From positions 62,001 to 126,000 of the forward strand of contig CAJNOJ010000053.1 of assembly GCA_905250025.1 (NCBI GenBank): a stretch of 64,000 bases of DNA. Direction: 5' to 3'. Within the stretch, counting starts at the first letter, position 1. Every line of letters starts with the position of its first letter. The notes below the pieces were generated by a model. That model ran no database searches and had not been told where the DNA came from. It was given only the letters and a program-made list of their open reading frames with translations. The DNA comes from Adineta ricciae. Its lineage: Eukaryota > Rotifera > Eurotatoria > Adinetida > Adinetidae. The position numbers were made by a program, and so were the translations under genes. Positions 11,101 through 19,648 of the stretch are shown here, piece by piece.

Positions 11101-12346
11101 ACGTCGTGTTAAATATTATCATTTACTCTGTAGAGACAAACAGCAATTTAAATGTTTTTATGATGAAGAAGCATTCATGTGTTTATGCAATGAAGAAGGA
11201 TATGCAAATTGTTTTCCATTTGATTTCAATATAAAATATACCTGTAAAAGATTTGGAGATTGTCAAAATGATGCCCAATGTTTTTCAGATCGTCCAAATT
11301 GTCCACTTTCGACGTTCTGTGTTTGTGCAGATTGTTTTTATGGAAGTAAATGTCAATTTACTACAAAAGGATTTGGTCTTTCTCTCGATGCTATTCTTGG
11401 GTATCAAATTCGACCACACTTATCGATAAATCATCAACCAAATATTGTAAAAATTACCATTGTTTTAACTATTATTATTTTAGTTATTGGTCTTGTCAAT
11501 AGTATTTTATCCATATTAACATTTCGAAGAAAAATTAAAGATGAATCAGGTTGTAGACTTTATCTTTTAGCTACATCAATCGTTTCATTATTTTCAACAT
11601 TTATATTTTCAATTAAGCTCTTGATGCTAATTCTTTCACAAATGTCAATTATTACAAACATCATTATTCTACGTATTTCATGCATTTCAATTGATTTTCT
11701 ACTTCGATTAATACCAATTATTATAGATTGGTTGAATGCAAGCATAGCTATTGATAGAACACTTGCGCTAGTAATGAGTACCAAATATGATAAGAGTAAA
11801 AGTAGACGAGCAGTCAAATGGACTATTATTAGTATTTTGTTATTCTCCACGAGTAGCCTTTTACATGATCCAATAAATCGACAACTTATTGAGGATCGAG
11901 AAGAAGCTCGAACATGGTGTTTAATTCAATATTCACCTGCACTTCAAATATATAATTCAACAATAAATATATTTCATTTTTTCGTTCCCTTTATTATAAA
12001 TCTTGTTACTGCTCTTATTATAATATTTGTGGCTGCTCGAAGTCGTGCTACAGCTCAACGACAACAAACTTATAAACAACATTTAAAAGAACAATTTCAT
12101 CGGCATAATCATCTAATTCTTAGCTCTATAATCTTAGTTATACTTGCTACGCCGCGTCTAATCATTTCATTCATATCCGGTTGTATGAAATCGGTTCGAA
12201 ATTCAGCTTTTTATCTAGTTGGATATTTCATATCATTTATTCCGCCATGCATTACATTCATCGTATTTGTTCTACCTTCCAAATTGTATAAAAACGAATT
12301 CTATGCTGCAACTAGAAGATTTCGAACCTTTATTGGAAGACAGTAA
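8123..12346 (+). CDS. LDLa/EGF ectodomain 7-TM receptor, 5'-truncated
   Basis: The frame is open without introns from 8123 to the stop at 12346 (about 1407 codons) and begins inside a module, so the N-terminus with any signal peptide is missing. In order it has an LDLa repeat (CNNLYTRCDGAWNCPNGIDE), a second LDLa-like module (GNGIVDCLGSTDEREYC), Cys-rich stretches, EGF-like modules (CKNGGQCISENER with CLCPIGFSGPTCE), and then a repeat of the same block. After a unique Cys-rich segment, seven hydrophobic helices run from about 11450 to 12290, with a short basic tail. The 7-TM part resembles rhodopsin-class receptors, with polar W-L-N-A-S-I-A-I-D-R in TM3 in place of DRY. It is presumably a plasma-membrane receptor with unknown ligand. 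The internal Met at 8348 is not a credible start. The duplication is described separately. Confidence 0.75.
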   Translation, partial: HCDDWPCNNLYTRCDGAWNCPNGIDELNCFPSTCPLDTHECISPITKKLICLPYYRAGNGIVDCLGSTDEREYCRLQNPERSEVRFKCWNDTLCVYNIHVCLERICFMEGKIDCSSDMTYVFERLNEDRKLKFPVYKYFMLNRLRTNLSSSVVTKNDSIQLVVDQETMVSNEKFTIKRTETCHRGILIYIGISLKIHCLCPPSYYGDRCQYQSQRVSLTLQFSRKCAPVCYGVFGIVISLIDQDNVIHAYEQLTYASTYECDKKYFTYLLYQSRSKNITKKYKVKIDAYNKINLTYHASWILPVQFLFLPVNRIAAHFIIPAHPINSLEICSAFCGYGRCYAYVNSPNEYFCFCNSGWSGINCTISDKCNCSADAKCLGKSNNQFMCLCPVEKYGSHCRLQSICQNQTCKNGGQCISENERVSRNSFICLCPIGFSGPTCETIQTKVHISFIDMEIPRSLLVHFITVQIEHDPIRTTINVXISPITKKLICLPYHRAGNGIVDCLGSTDEREYCRLQNPERLRIRYKCWNDTLCISFVELCLSEVEECLMEEKLECSSDMTRVLGRLNEDARLKFPAYKYFMLNRLRTNLSSSMVTKNDSIQLTVDQENMVSNKKFTIKRTETCHRGILIYIGISLKIHCLCPPSYFGDRCQYQSQRVSLTLQFTRKCAPVCYGVFGIIISLIDQDNIIHAYEQLIYLSTYECDKKFFTYLLYQSRPKNITKKYKVKIDAYNKTSLIYYASWILPVQFLFLPVNRIAAHLNIPSHPINSLETCSVFCGYGRCYAYVNSPNEYFCVCNSGWSGINCTISHKCDCSEDAKCLGKNNNQSICLCPVEKYGSHCRLQSICQNRTCKNGGQCISENERVSRNSFICLCPIGFSGPTCETIQTKVQISFIDMEIPRSLLVHFITVQIEHDPIRTTINVKIPFDQNKAIVQISISFHIIIVQISKEYFLTYVNANNTPPSVSIVQMKMEQRCSHVLQLFNNETVAKYSLLRRVKYYHLLCRDKQQFKCFYDEEAFMCLCNEEGYANCFPFDFNIKYTCKRFGDCQNDAQCFSDRPNCPLSTFCVCADCFYGSKCQFTTKGFGLSLDAILGYQIRPHLSINHQPNIVKITIVLTIIILVIGLVNSILSILTFRRKIKDESGCRLYLLATSIVSLFSTFIFSIKLLMLILSQMSIITNIIILRISCISIDFLLRLIPIIIDWLNASIAIDRTLALVMSTKYDKSKSRRAVKWTIISILLFSTSSLLHDPINRQLIEDREEARTWCLIQYSPALQIYNSTINIFHFFVPFIINLVTALIIIFVAARSRATAQRQQTYKQHLKEQFHRHNHLILSSIILVILATPRLIISFISGCMKSVRNSAFYLVGYFISFIPPCITFIVFVLPSKLYKNEFYAATRRFRTFIGRQ
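8245..9563 (+). repeat. Intragenic duplication, copy 1
   Basis: About 1.32 kb encoding LDLa, Cys-rich and EGF modules. It is nearly identical, including most third codon positions, to 9565-10889. Its right edge is exactly the N at 9564. Confidence 0.9.
9564..9564. other. Single-N join inside the receptor gene
   Basis: The N falls exactly at the boundary between the two duplicated blocks. Counting it as one base keeps the reading frame open, so a true tandem duplication and a false join of two allelic or homeologous contigs both remain possible. Confidence 0.7.
9565..10889 (+). repeat. Intragenic duplication, copy 2
   Basis: Second block of the pair. It starts with TATTTCTCCTATAACAAAG exactly as at 8245 and ends with TTAATGTCA as at 9563. 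Differences from copy 1 are scattered substitutions plus 6 bp of extra length, and most of the changed residues fall in the segment after the second LDLa module. Confidence 0.9.
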
Positions 12347-12565
12347 AATGTTATCTAATAAATGTTGTAGGCTAATTTGTATACGCATAGCTACACCCTT
12401 ATCCTCAAGATTGAAATACATGCAGAAGTTATAAGTCTTTTAAACACTTCTGAGAATATCAGACTGTTGCTCTTTATGAGCTCACATAAAGAGTCAGAAT
12501 CTTTTATTGCTTAATATGTTTATAAAATACCGTATTTTTTAGATATATAGCATCGGTGTGAAGCT

Positions 12566-12735
12566 AGCGCGAACAAACGATGTGTTAGCTAAAAACTTTT
12601 TTTTCTAAATATGTCCCGCCCATGAAAACTACACCATTCCACTGAGAATTAAATTCTGAGTCGGATGGTATAACTTTCAGGGGCGGGACGTATTTAGTAA
12701 GAAATGTTTTAGCTAATACATCATTTGTTCGTGCT
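12566..12735. repeat. 170-bp near-perfect palindrome (fold-back element)
   Basis: The left half (AGCGCGAACAAACGATGTGT...) is the reverse complement of the right half (...ACATCATTTGTTCGTGCT) with a few mismatches along its whole length. It includes paired TGTCCCGCCC / GGGCGGGACG blocks and a centre near GAGAATTAAATTCTGAG. No coding is present. It resembles a fold-back MITE or a hairpin-forming element. Confidence 0.85.
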
Positions 12736-12837
12736 GACTTCTTCGTGCCTGTGGCACACTGATCATAGATCCACAATATGATTATGATTTTGCCAATGTT
12801 AAAGATAAAAACAAGGTAATTATTCACAAGAGGTTCA

Positions 12838-13219
12838 ATGAAATATGTTCGAGCATGTGGATGCAAACGTTTCGCGATTAATGTAACTAATAAATTTGAA
12901 AATACATTCTCGTTAGGCGATCGCAACAAACATGACAAATGGCCTGTATTATATCAAGGAACTAGTTTTCATCAAAATAGAACAATTGCAATGGATAATT
13001 TAGTATTAACAAATGAAAAACAATTTCTATGTGCATATGGTGTATATTCAACACCAGATTTAGAAGTACCGTAGCTGAGCGATAGACTGTTAAATTCTCG
13101 TATAACAAAATCGTGTGAATCCTAATACATTGATAAAATTATCAGGCAATAAAATTGGTGGGAGTGATTATTGGGTCAATCCTACCGACAAAGATGTTCG
13201 CCCATATGGAATTTGTTAG
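12838..13219 (+). pseudogene. Remnant of a PARP/ART-like domain gene
   Basis: One frame from 12838 reads KWPVLYQGTSFHQN and then FLCAYGVYSTPDLEVP before a stop at 13072-13074. Coding-like sequence resumes in another frame at about 13135 (LSGNKIGGSDYWVNP, then DVRPYGIC). The pattern of Y-H-G-T, then G-x-G-(I/V)-Y, then a conserved DYW..P..D.RPYG tail is one I associate with PARP/ART-fold proteins of rotifers and fungi. Here the expected His of the YHGT motif is Gln, and no start or complete domain is visible. It is most likely a decayed gene fragment; family assignment is tentative. Confidence 0.45.
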
Positions 13220-13531
13220 AATGCACAAAAAAGTCGAAATAAAAAGTACATTCACAATGATTCTTGACGTGATCTATGATTTAGTTTAGAATTTTCTTTT
13301 ATTTGCATTAGTCCTTGAGAAATAAAAGAAAGTAAATAAATTGTTTTTCCGATGCATAGCCGGAAGGAAGTGTTTGTTCTTCAAAATGCGACATACTTCC
13401 ATAGTAACACAGAATAAAAAAATGTATATAATAACAAAAAGAAAAAAAAGAAAAGAAGTTCACAACATTTTGTAACAACTATGATATATTCAACTCAAAT
13501 ATTATAGATTTTTCTATTATTTCAAAACAAA

Positions 13532-15837
13532 ATGGACTTTCGTATCCGCATTATAGATGGCTCACAAAGACGCTCGAGCATCTCTGAATCTATTGACTAC
13601 AAAAGTATCGGCGGTAAACAATATCAAATAGTTTGTTTTGGTATTAATGAAAATGATATCAGAATGCCGGTTGATGTTGATCCTTTACAATCAATAACTG
13701 ATTCAATACAATTCTTTGATATTGCTAACAAGTGTATAGAGCACCTTGAACAAACAAAATCTATGGATATATTCATAATCGTGTCTGAGCAACAAATCGA
13801 TGATTTTATTTCACGAATTCCTATTCAAGAAAATATTCGACTAATTTATATTATACGTCAAAATTATGGATCTGCTTCTTGCATCAAATATCGCGAACAG
13901 ACGAGAGAATATGGAAAAGTGAGTTCTAGTTTCGAAAGAATAGTCGTCTCGAATCAAAACTTAGAATAAATTTATAAAAATCTGATGTATGACATATAGG
14001 TGAAACAATGCATTTATACAAATTTTGATGATTTATTTAAAAGTCTCAAGAACGATACGATTTATTATTTAGTCAATGCTGAACACTATAACTTAGATAT
14101 AGAAAAAATCGAGAAAAGTGTAGATTCTTTTATCAAACCATGGTTTCCAGAATTTATTGACATCCTGTGCAAAATATCATATCCAGAAGATCAACTTCAG
14201 AAGCTCGTACGTTTCTTAAGACTATATACAAAATCGAACGAAGTTGATACATTTGAACGTGAATATAAGATCAAAGGCGCTATATATTATTATACAAAAG
14301 AAACTTTTATATATCAAATATTAAATGAACAACTCCGTCAACGTAATATTTATCATCTATTTAAATTTGGCTTTTTTTTATTAAAGATCTTTATCAAGAA
14401 CTTAATGCAGCACACAAGGAATTAATTCAGGAGTTTTCCAATCAAACACATTTGCCTTCATTGTATCGCGGTCAAATGATGCCTAAAAGTGTTATTGATG
14501 GATTACTTAGCAATATATATATTCAGAATATGCAGATATTTTCTTCGTCATTCGAGAAGAATGTGTCGTTGATGTTTCGAAATTTAGAATTAACACAAAA
14601 TTCTTTTGTGCAGAACGTGTTATTTGAAATTAAAGTAGATTTAAGAACAAGAACGGCTCCGTATGCTGACATCCATAAGCAGAGTCACTTTCAAGATGAA
14701 CGCGAAGTTTTGTTTATGGTTGGAAATCGATTTCGGGTGGAAAATGTCAAATTTGATGAAAAAGAAAACTATTACTTAGTTAACTTGGTCTTATTGAATG
14801 ATTTCGAACCAATAGATTTGCGAATATCGAAAGATTATTGCGACAGGCGAAACCTTAAAAACTGCATAAGCACATTGGCATTTCAAATGTATCATATACC
14901 AGAGACAGATTTGATTGTGTTTTTCGATGAATTAATGAAGTTGTACCCGTCGGAAAAATGGATCGCAGCTGTAATGAATTTTCGTCAAGGTCAATATCAG
15001 CAATACGAAAAAAAGGATTATCACAGAGCGTCAGCGAAATATGACTGTGCATTAAAAATTTGGTTGTCTTTTAACAATGATATTGATTTAAATTGTTCTA
15101 TTGATATCGGTCACGTTTATCACCAGCTCGGTGTTTGTCATCAATCTTTAGAAAATGCGTATAGCACTATTACGGAGACTTTCGATAACGCCCAAACATC
15201 TTATTTGAAGGCAGATGAGAATTCTCGATCAGAGCATGAGCGAACTGAAATTTTAAACTATTTGGCTTATATCTATACTCGCCAAATGGAGTTATATTCA
15301 CAAGATATTCAAATGATGAGAGAATATGGCTCAAAGGCAAATGATTATAGAAGAAAATTTATTGAAAAAATTAATCAAAACGAATTATATGATAGGTTGA
15401 TAGTTTCTGAAAGTCATATGTTAATGGCAGTGAACTACGAAAAAATGAAGGACTATGACGGAATGTTAAATAGTTATAAAATGGCACTCGATATTTATCA
15501 ACAACAAGATGTACGCGATCAGACTTCCATCAATTTGTGTCTTAGTGAGATTATTAAAATCTATTAGAAGAAAAAGGACTTTAAGTCAGCAATCATTTAT
15601 CAAGAGTTAAAGCACAATATTCGATTACAATATAATGAACCAAAGGAAGGAGATAGTGAGATAACATTACGTCACAAGAAGCAGCGAACACAAAGCAGTC
15701 ATCTTGAATTAGCTAAACTATATGAAAAAGACAATCAAGATACTTTAGCGTTGAAGTACAAAGTGTTAGCAAATGTTTCAGAAGAAGACGAAATAGCAGA
15801 TGAGACAACCGCAATTCCTATCATTTTAGATATATAA
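13532..15837 (+). pseudogene. ADP-ribosyltransferase (R-S-ExE) with TPR-like tail, disrupted
   Basis: Exon 1 is 13532-13918; an 81-bp GTGAGT..ATATAG intron leads to coding sequence from 14000. An N-terminal domain of about 130 aa of unknown function is followed by a linker and then an arginine-type ART core. The core shows LYRGQMM (Arg), FSSSFEKN (Ser-x-Ser) and DEREVLFMVG (E-x-E). A TPR-like helical tail follows (AKYDCALKIWL, HVYHQLGVCHQSLENA, HMLMAVNYEKMKDYDGMLNSYKMALDIY). Two lesions are visible: a frame change at the T8 run near 14373-14380, upstream of the ART core, and an in-frame TAG at 15565-15567 after which the same frame stays open to TAA at 15835-15837. ART enzymes move ADP-ribose from NAD to protein side chains. 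It could be a recent pseudogene, or one lesion could be a homopolymer error. Confidence 0.65.
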
Positions 15838-16092
15838 AACGAATGGGATAGACATTTCCGAAGTGATGAATTCAGTGTGACCCAAAAAAATACAATGATC
15901 CAATAAAAAATCTTTTGCTCTATTCATCGCACTTGTATAAAAACCTAAGTGGAAGATTGATGTTTCTTTTTTTAAAATACTAAATCCCTGACATTGTGCA
16001 TTGTTTTCCTCACAAACAACGTTCGAATATCATAAAATGAGGAGACCGACAAGAGTTGCATCGACTTAAAAGACAAAGACAAAAAATTATGA

Positions 16093-16380
16093 GTATTCCC
16101 TCTACTGAAAGAAGGGTATAGACGCAGAATGAGTTAATGTTTGTCTGTTCGTTCACACCACTCGATTGGTCAATTTTAAAAAAAAACTAAAATCTTTTAT
16201 CAGGATTGAGGGTGAGGGTAGTCGAGGTCGTAGGTCTCGAATCCGGTGTTGATTTTACTTAATTACTCATTAACAGTCAGCTAATTAGTGACTCATTTTC
16301 ACATTTCTCAGTAAAATTTGACTAACGGTTAATTGAGGTCGGGAAATACGAATCTCAGGGTAGTTTTTTTTAAGGAAAAT
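16093..16380 (-). repeat. Dispersed repeat, copy C (inverted, diverged)
   Basis: Read on the minus strand it shows AATCAACACCGGATTCGAGA and CGACCTCGACTACCCT, and ends in CTTTCAGTAGAGGGAAT, matching copies A and B with more substitutions and small gaps. Confidence 0.6.
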
Positions 16381-17248
16381 TCTCGGATCGTTGTCGAGTG
16401 TCTCGACTATCACTGTGTTAGTCCTTCAGATAGAATGCCAGCAAGGATATGTGGATATAAAAGAGGTACATGATTGCAAAGTTACAACTGACTATTTATA
16501 TGCACCAGATAGATGAGAGCATTGAAAAGATGCGACAAGTTATGTCGGACGCACGTGCCCAGTCTTTAGTGATTCATAAAACGGTACCTCTTCCTTTTAG
16601 TCTTCTTTGGAAATTGTACGAACATAAGCTTATGGCTGGCCGTGAGTGGCCGACCGGAGGAAAGCCGACATACGACTAGTCGTTTTCGAATAAATGGCAC
16701 TAAGTAAATCTCGAAAAGTAGTAAGAGTATTGTAGGATTTATTATTAGATATAATGATGTATAGCACAGTATAAGTCTTCATCTTGACACGGACTAACAT
16801 GTCTTTCTTGATTTAACTTTGTAAGTGAGTTAATTTTAAGACTCAACCACATCTGACTTGAAAGCAGTCAAACTTTTTCGAACTGGAAGAGACCGGTCGG
16901 TAACGGTATAAACCCGTTCTGCCAGTTCGAAAAATTCGCAGGGTCACGTAAAAAATCTGCCAATTGGCAGAAGTGGCTGTGGAACTATATATATTAATTA
17001 ATGAATTTAACTAAGTTAAATATCGACTAGAGTCGAAGATATATTTTCATTTTCGTACGACGTTTAACCTGACGAACACTTCGAAAGTCAAATCCATTTT
17101 GAAAAATTTCAAACTGAAAATTTTCTACTACTTAAGTAGAAAATAAAATAGAAGTAGAAAGTAGAACGGGGGTCCAGTTAAGTGCAGTACTAGAGAAGAA
17201 TAACGAAAAATATCTAATATCCTGCGAGGATGAAATTAGCAATAAAAA

Positions 17249-17249
17249 N
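17249..17249. other. Single-N assembly join
   Basis: Isolated N in AT-rich sequence just left of repeat copy B. It is likely the same kind of join as at 8120 and 9564. Confidence 0.5.
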
Positions 17250-17308
17250 CCTATCAGTCGTGCTATAGCTAAGAACTGACTTGTTCACTTATTCCACGAT
17301 AAAAAAAA

Positions 17309-17619
17309 ACTAATCTCAGATTCGAGATCCTCGACCTCGATTACCCTTCGGTCGACCCTTACTCGACAACGAAGAAAATTTTCATTACTTAATTAGCTAA
17401 TTAGCTGATTGGAATTTCGAGAAACTAACCTCGGATTCGAGATCCTCGACCCCGATTACCCTACCGGTAATCATTTTCTAACAACGATCGATCAATTTCA
17501 TTGATTTTAGAAATGCTGATTTCTGATTGGATAGGACAGACTGACAGACAGACAAACTTTAAGCTTTTTAACACAGCATTTAAACGCTGTATAGCCCTTT
17601 CTTTCAGAAAAGGGAATAT
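17309..17619 (+). repeat. Dispersed repeat, copy B
   Basis: Direct repeat of copy A, with the same ACTAACCTCGGATTCGAG subrepeats, the same AGAAATGCTGATTTCTGATT segment, and the same end at TTTCAGAAAAGGGAAT. Similarity stops sharply after that end in both copies, which marks one element boundary. Confidence 0.75.
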
Positions 17620-17706
17620 CACTGGTGCTGATTGAAAAGTTTTTATTAAATCAGATAAAATCAGAATTACAACTCTATCAATGCCGACACAGAAGGTAAG
17701 TTAATT

Positions 17707-18720
17707 TCAAGTGCACGCGTTGCAACAGGCTTTGCATGTTTCTTCAATATGGCGGATATCTGTTCCGCAACATCCACCAAGTATGTTCACATGTTTCAAT
17801 TTCTTTAGTAGTGCAAGATTGCATTGGCCGAACTCTTGCGGATTGCCATCATCCAATTCTTTACTTTCATCTAGTTGTTCGTGCGTTTTCTTCGACGCAT
17901 TACTTTTGAAACCATGAATTCGCTGCACCCAAGCTTCTTTTGGATCTAAGAGTTTTTCAAAGGTATTTGGATGTGCACAGTTAATCATATAATAAATAGG
18001 AGCTTTGACCGTAACACTGTCCACCATTTCAATTGCGTCTTTCAATGACTGTCCTGTTGGTAAGCGACCATCGGAACTGACTGTGAATGAGATAGCAATG
18101 GGCATGTTGACGGCTTTAGCAGCACGAACGATTCCGATTGCTTCTTCGGGATAATTCAATGTAAATGCAGTAATGAAATCTGCCTTGGATTGACTGAACG
18201 CGTTGATCTGTGTCGAATGATACGTTTGTGCTTCATCAGGAGACATGATTGTCGTCGGATTGTAGCCATCTCCACGTGGTCCCATGCTGGCATTGATAAC
18301 AATTGGTGTTGTTTCTGTTTCGTACTCATTGCGAATATCAACAAGCAGATCAACAGCCTGTTGAACGATACTAGGAAGGTCTTCGATTTCGTAGCCTAGT
18401 TTTTTCAGGTAATCAGGACTAGCACGCCATGTCACCGCTTGGAAAATTAGACCAGCACCGTACTTTTTTGCTATCATAGCAAACTGAGACAGGTAATCTT
18501 TGATTACTTCGCATCCCGCTTCGGATTTCAGAACAGGGAATGTGGCAGAGTAAGGAAGATTCATTTTCTTTTGATAGACCAAATATGTCTCTAAACCACC
18601 GCTAATAATGAAGAATCTATCGGAAAGTTGTGGTAGCTGGTTTCGATATTTAGCCATGTTTTCACAATTGCAACGAGAATCTTCGTTTATCTTAAAATAT
18701 ACAAAATTCGTATTTCTCAT
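17707..18720 (-). CDS. Homocysteine S-methyltransferase
   Basis: Intronless, 337 aa from the first ATG (18720), or 316 aa from the ATG at 18657, which begins MAKYRNQLPQLSDRFFIISG and is the more bacterial-like start. The enzyme moves a methyl group from a donor such as S-methylmethionine to homocysteine, giving methionine in the cytosol. The N-terminal barrel strand is FFIISGGLETYLVYQ. The zinc ligands are the Cys in MINCAHP and the pair in ILGGCCGTDIRHI, so the metal site is intact. The family's first motif usually has DGG/DGA, where this has SGG. Lack of introns, bacterial-type architecture and the repeat-rich left flank suggest horizontal acquisition, which needs a phylogeny. It shares strand with the EMC4-MRP block, with its start 210 bp from the EMC4 stop. 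Confidence 0.9.
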   Translation of the reverse strand: MRNTNFVYFKINEDSRCNCENMAKYRNQLPQLSDRFFIISGGLETYLVYQKKMNLPYSATFPVLKSEAGCEVIKDYLSQFAMIAKKYGAGLIFQAVTWRASPDYLKKLGYEIEDLPSIVQQAVDLLVDIRNEYETETTPIVINASMGPRGDGYNPTTIMSPDEAQTYHSTQINAFSQSKADFITAFTLNYPEEAIGIVRAAKAVNMPIAISFTVSSDGRLPTGQSLKDAIEMVDSVTVKAPIYYMINCAHPNTFEKLLDPKEAWVQRIHGFKSNASKKTHEQLDESKELDDGNPQEFGQCNLALLKKLKHVNILGGCCGTDIRHIEETCKACCNACT

Positions 18721-18930
18721 AGTCGTCTACAGCGTTCAATTGCATCTCGAGTGCTCTCGTTCTCACTCTCATGTATCAAATTCTTGGAAAGCGAAACCAT
18801 ATTTCGAAAAAGCTATTTGTAGCAGTACTGCAATGCGTAGAAATAAGAATGCCTACGAAATTTTTATTTTTTTTGCATAGTACATAAAAGACAAAAAGAA
18901 TGGAACGCATAAACAAGTAAACAGTGAAAT

Positions 18931-19608
18931 TTAATGGTAAGCAAAGCCTCCAACAGTCATTTCCATCTGCGTTTGTTGATCAGCAAAGGCAATCCAATCC
19001 GAATTATACGTCGGTAATAAACCCATCGATTGACACTTGTATAGAGCCAATCCTAAATGTGCTAAACTGCCTAATAGGTAGACTATTTTCAGAAGCCAAA
19101 TGTTTCCGCCAACACCTTCTTGTTCTAATGATGCAAATGCCGAGCCAAGAGAAAATACCGACTAAATAACAACGGCAAAACATGCATACCATGCTAAATA
19201 ACAAAAAGAAAATCGACTCACTTGAATTGGTTTCATAAACAGTGTCCCAACAATCATAATGGACATCAATGAAAATGAATTACCAGCCATCCAGGAAAAT
19301 ATCATCATCATTGGTAATTGTTTGATTGGTTGCAATGCGATATCCCATGAACGTCTTGCTAATAGGCGATCGTCGTCTTCTGGAGTCACTTTATCTTGTA
19401 CTCTGGTGTTAGAGAAGCCCACAGGTATCAGATTAAGTTCATTATTAGCTGTGGTTGCTACCGAACCATCTGTAGTTGCTGCTAATACTGTTGAAGCAGC
19501 AGCAGCAGCATTGATTGCACGTTCTTGTCTGTCCAATTGTAAATTGATAAACCATTTCCGGCGCGGTTGATTTGATCGAGCCGTACTAGTTATATGTGGG
19601 TTAGACAT
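18931..19608 (-). CDS. EMC4: EMC4, ER membrane protein complex subunit 4
   Basis: Two exons (19222-19608 and 18931-19161) around a 60-bp intron give 205 aa. EMC4 is part of the EMC insertase for tail-anchored and multipass proteins in the ER membrane. Diagnostic blocks are ARRSWDIALQPIKQLPMM, FSWMAGNSFSLMSIMIVG, KPIQ at the exon junction, and LALYKCQSMGLLPTYNSDW near the C-terminus, matching the human protein. The N-terminus has an Ala-rich insert. The ATG sits directly after TTTTGCATTTTAG, a splice acceptor with no plausible upstream cis exon. The stop of the upstream gene MRPS11 is only 40 nt away, so this looks like a trans-spliced downstream operon gene. Confidence 0.95.
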
Positions 19609-19648
19609 CTAAAATGCAAAAAAAGAACAACAAAACAAAAACTAGAAT
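19609..19648 (-). promoter_or_regulatory. 40-nt U-rich intercistronic spacer with trans-splice acceptor
   Basis: On the minus strand the whole spacer between the MRPS11 stop and the EMC4 ATG is T-rich and ends TTTTTGCATTTTAG directly before ATG. Forty bases leave no room for an ordinary terminator plus promoter. This is the arrangement expected where one transcript is cut and the downstream mRNA is capped by a spliced leader. Confidence 0.65.

Larger units (their letters stand above)
15838..17706. other. Repeat-rich gene-free right arm of the accessory island
   Basis: No supportable gene. It contains copy C (inverted) and copy B (direct) of the dispersed repeat, an inverted relative of the 6.36-kb motif at about 16620-16680, and a single N at 17249 that probably marks another contig join. 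Short open frames here have no coding character. Confidence 0.6.

Noticed and set aside
16470..16679. 69-codon plus-strand frame
   Set aside because: It runs into a repeat motif (GGCCGTGAGTGGCCGACCGG) found elsewhere, with no splice signals or domain.
7041..17619. Reading the 5.9-17.6 kb island as one giant composite transposon bounded by repeat copies A and B
   Set aside because: No transposase or target duplication links the two copies, copy C lies inside in the other orientation, and three single-N joins make the order uncertain.
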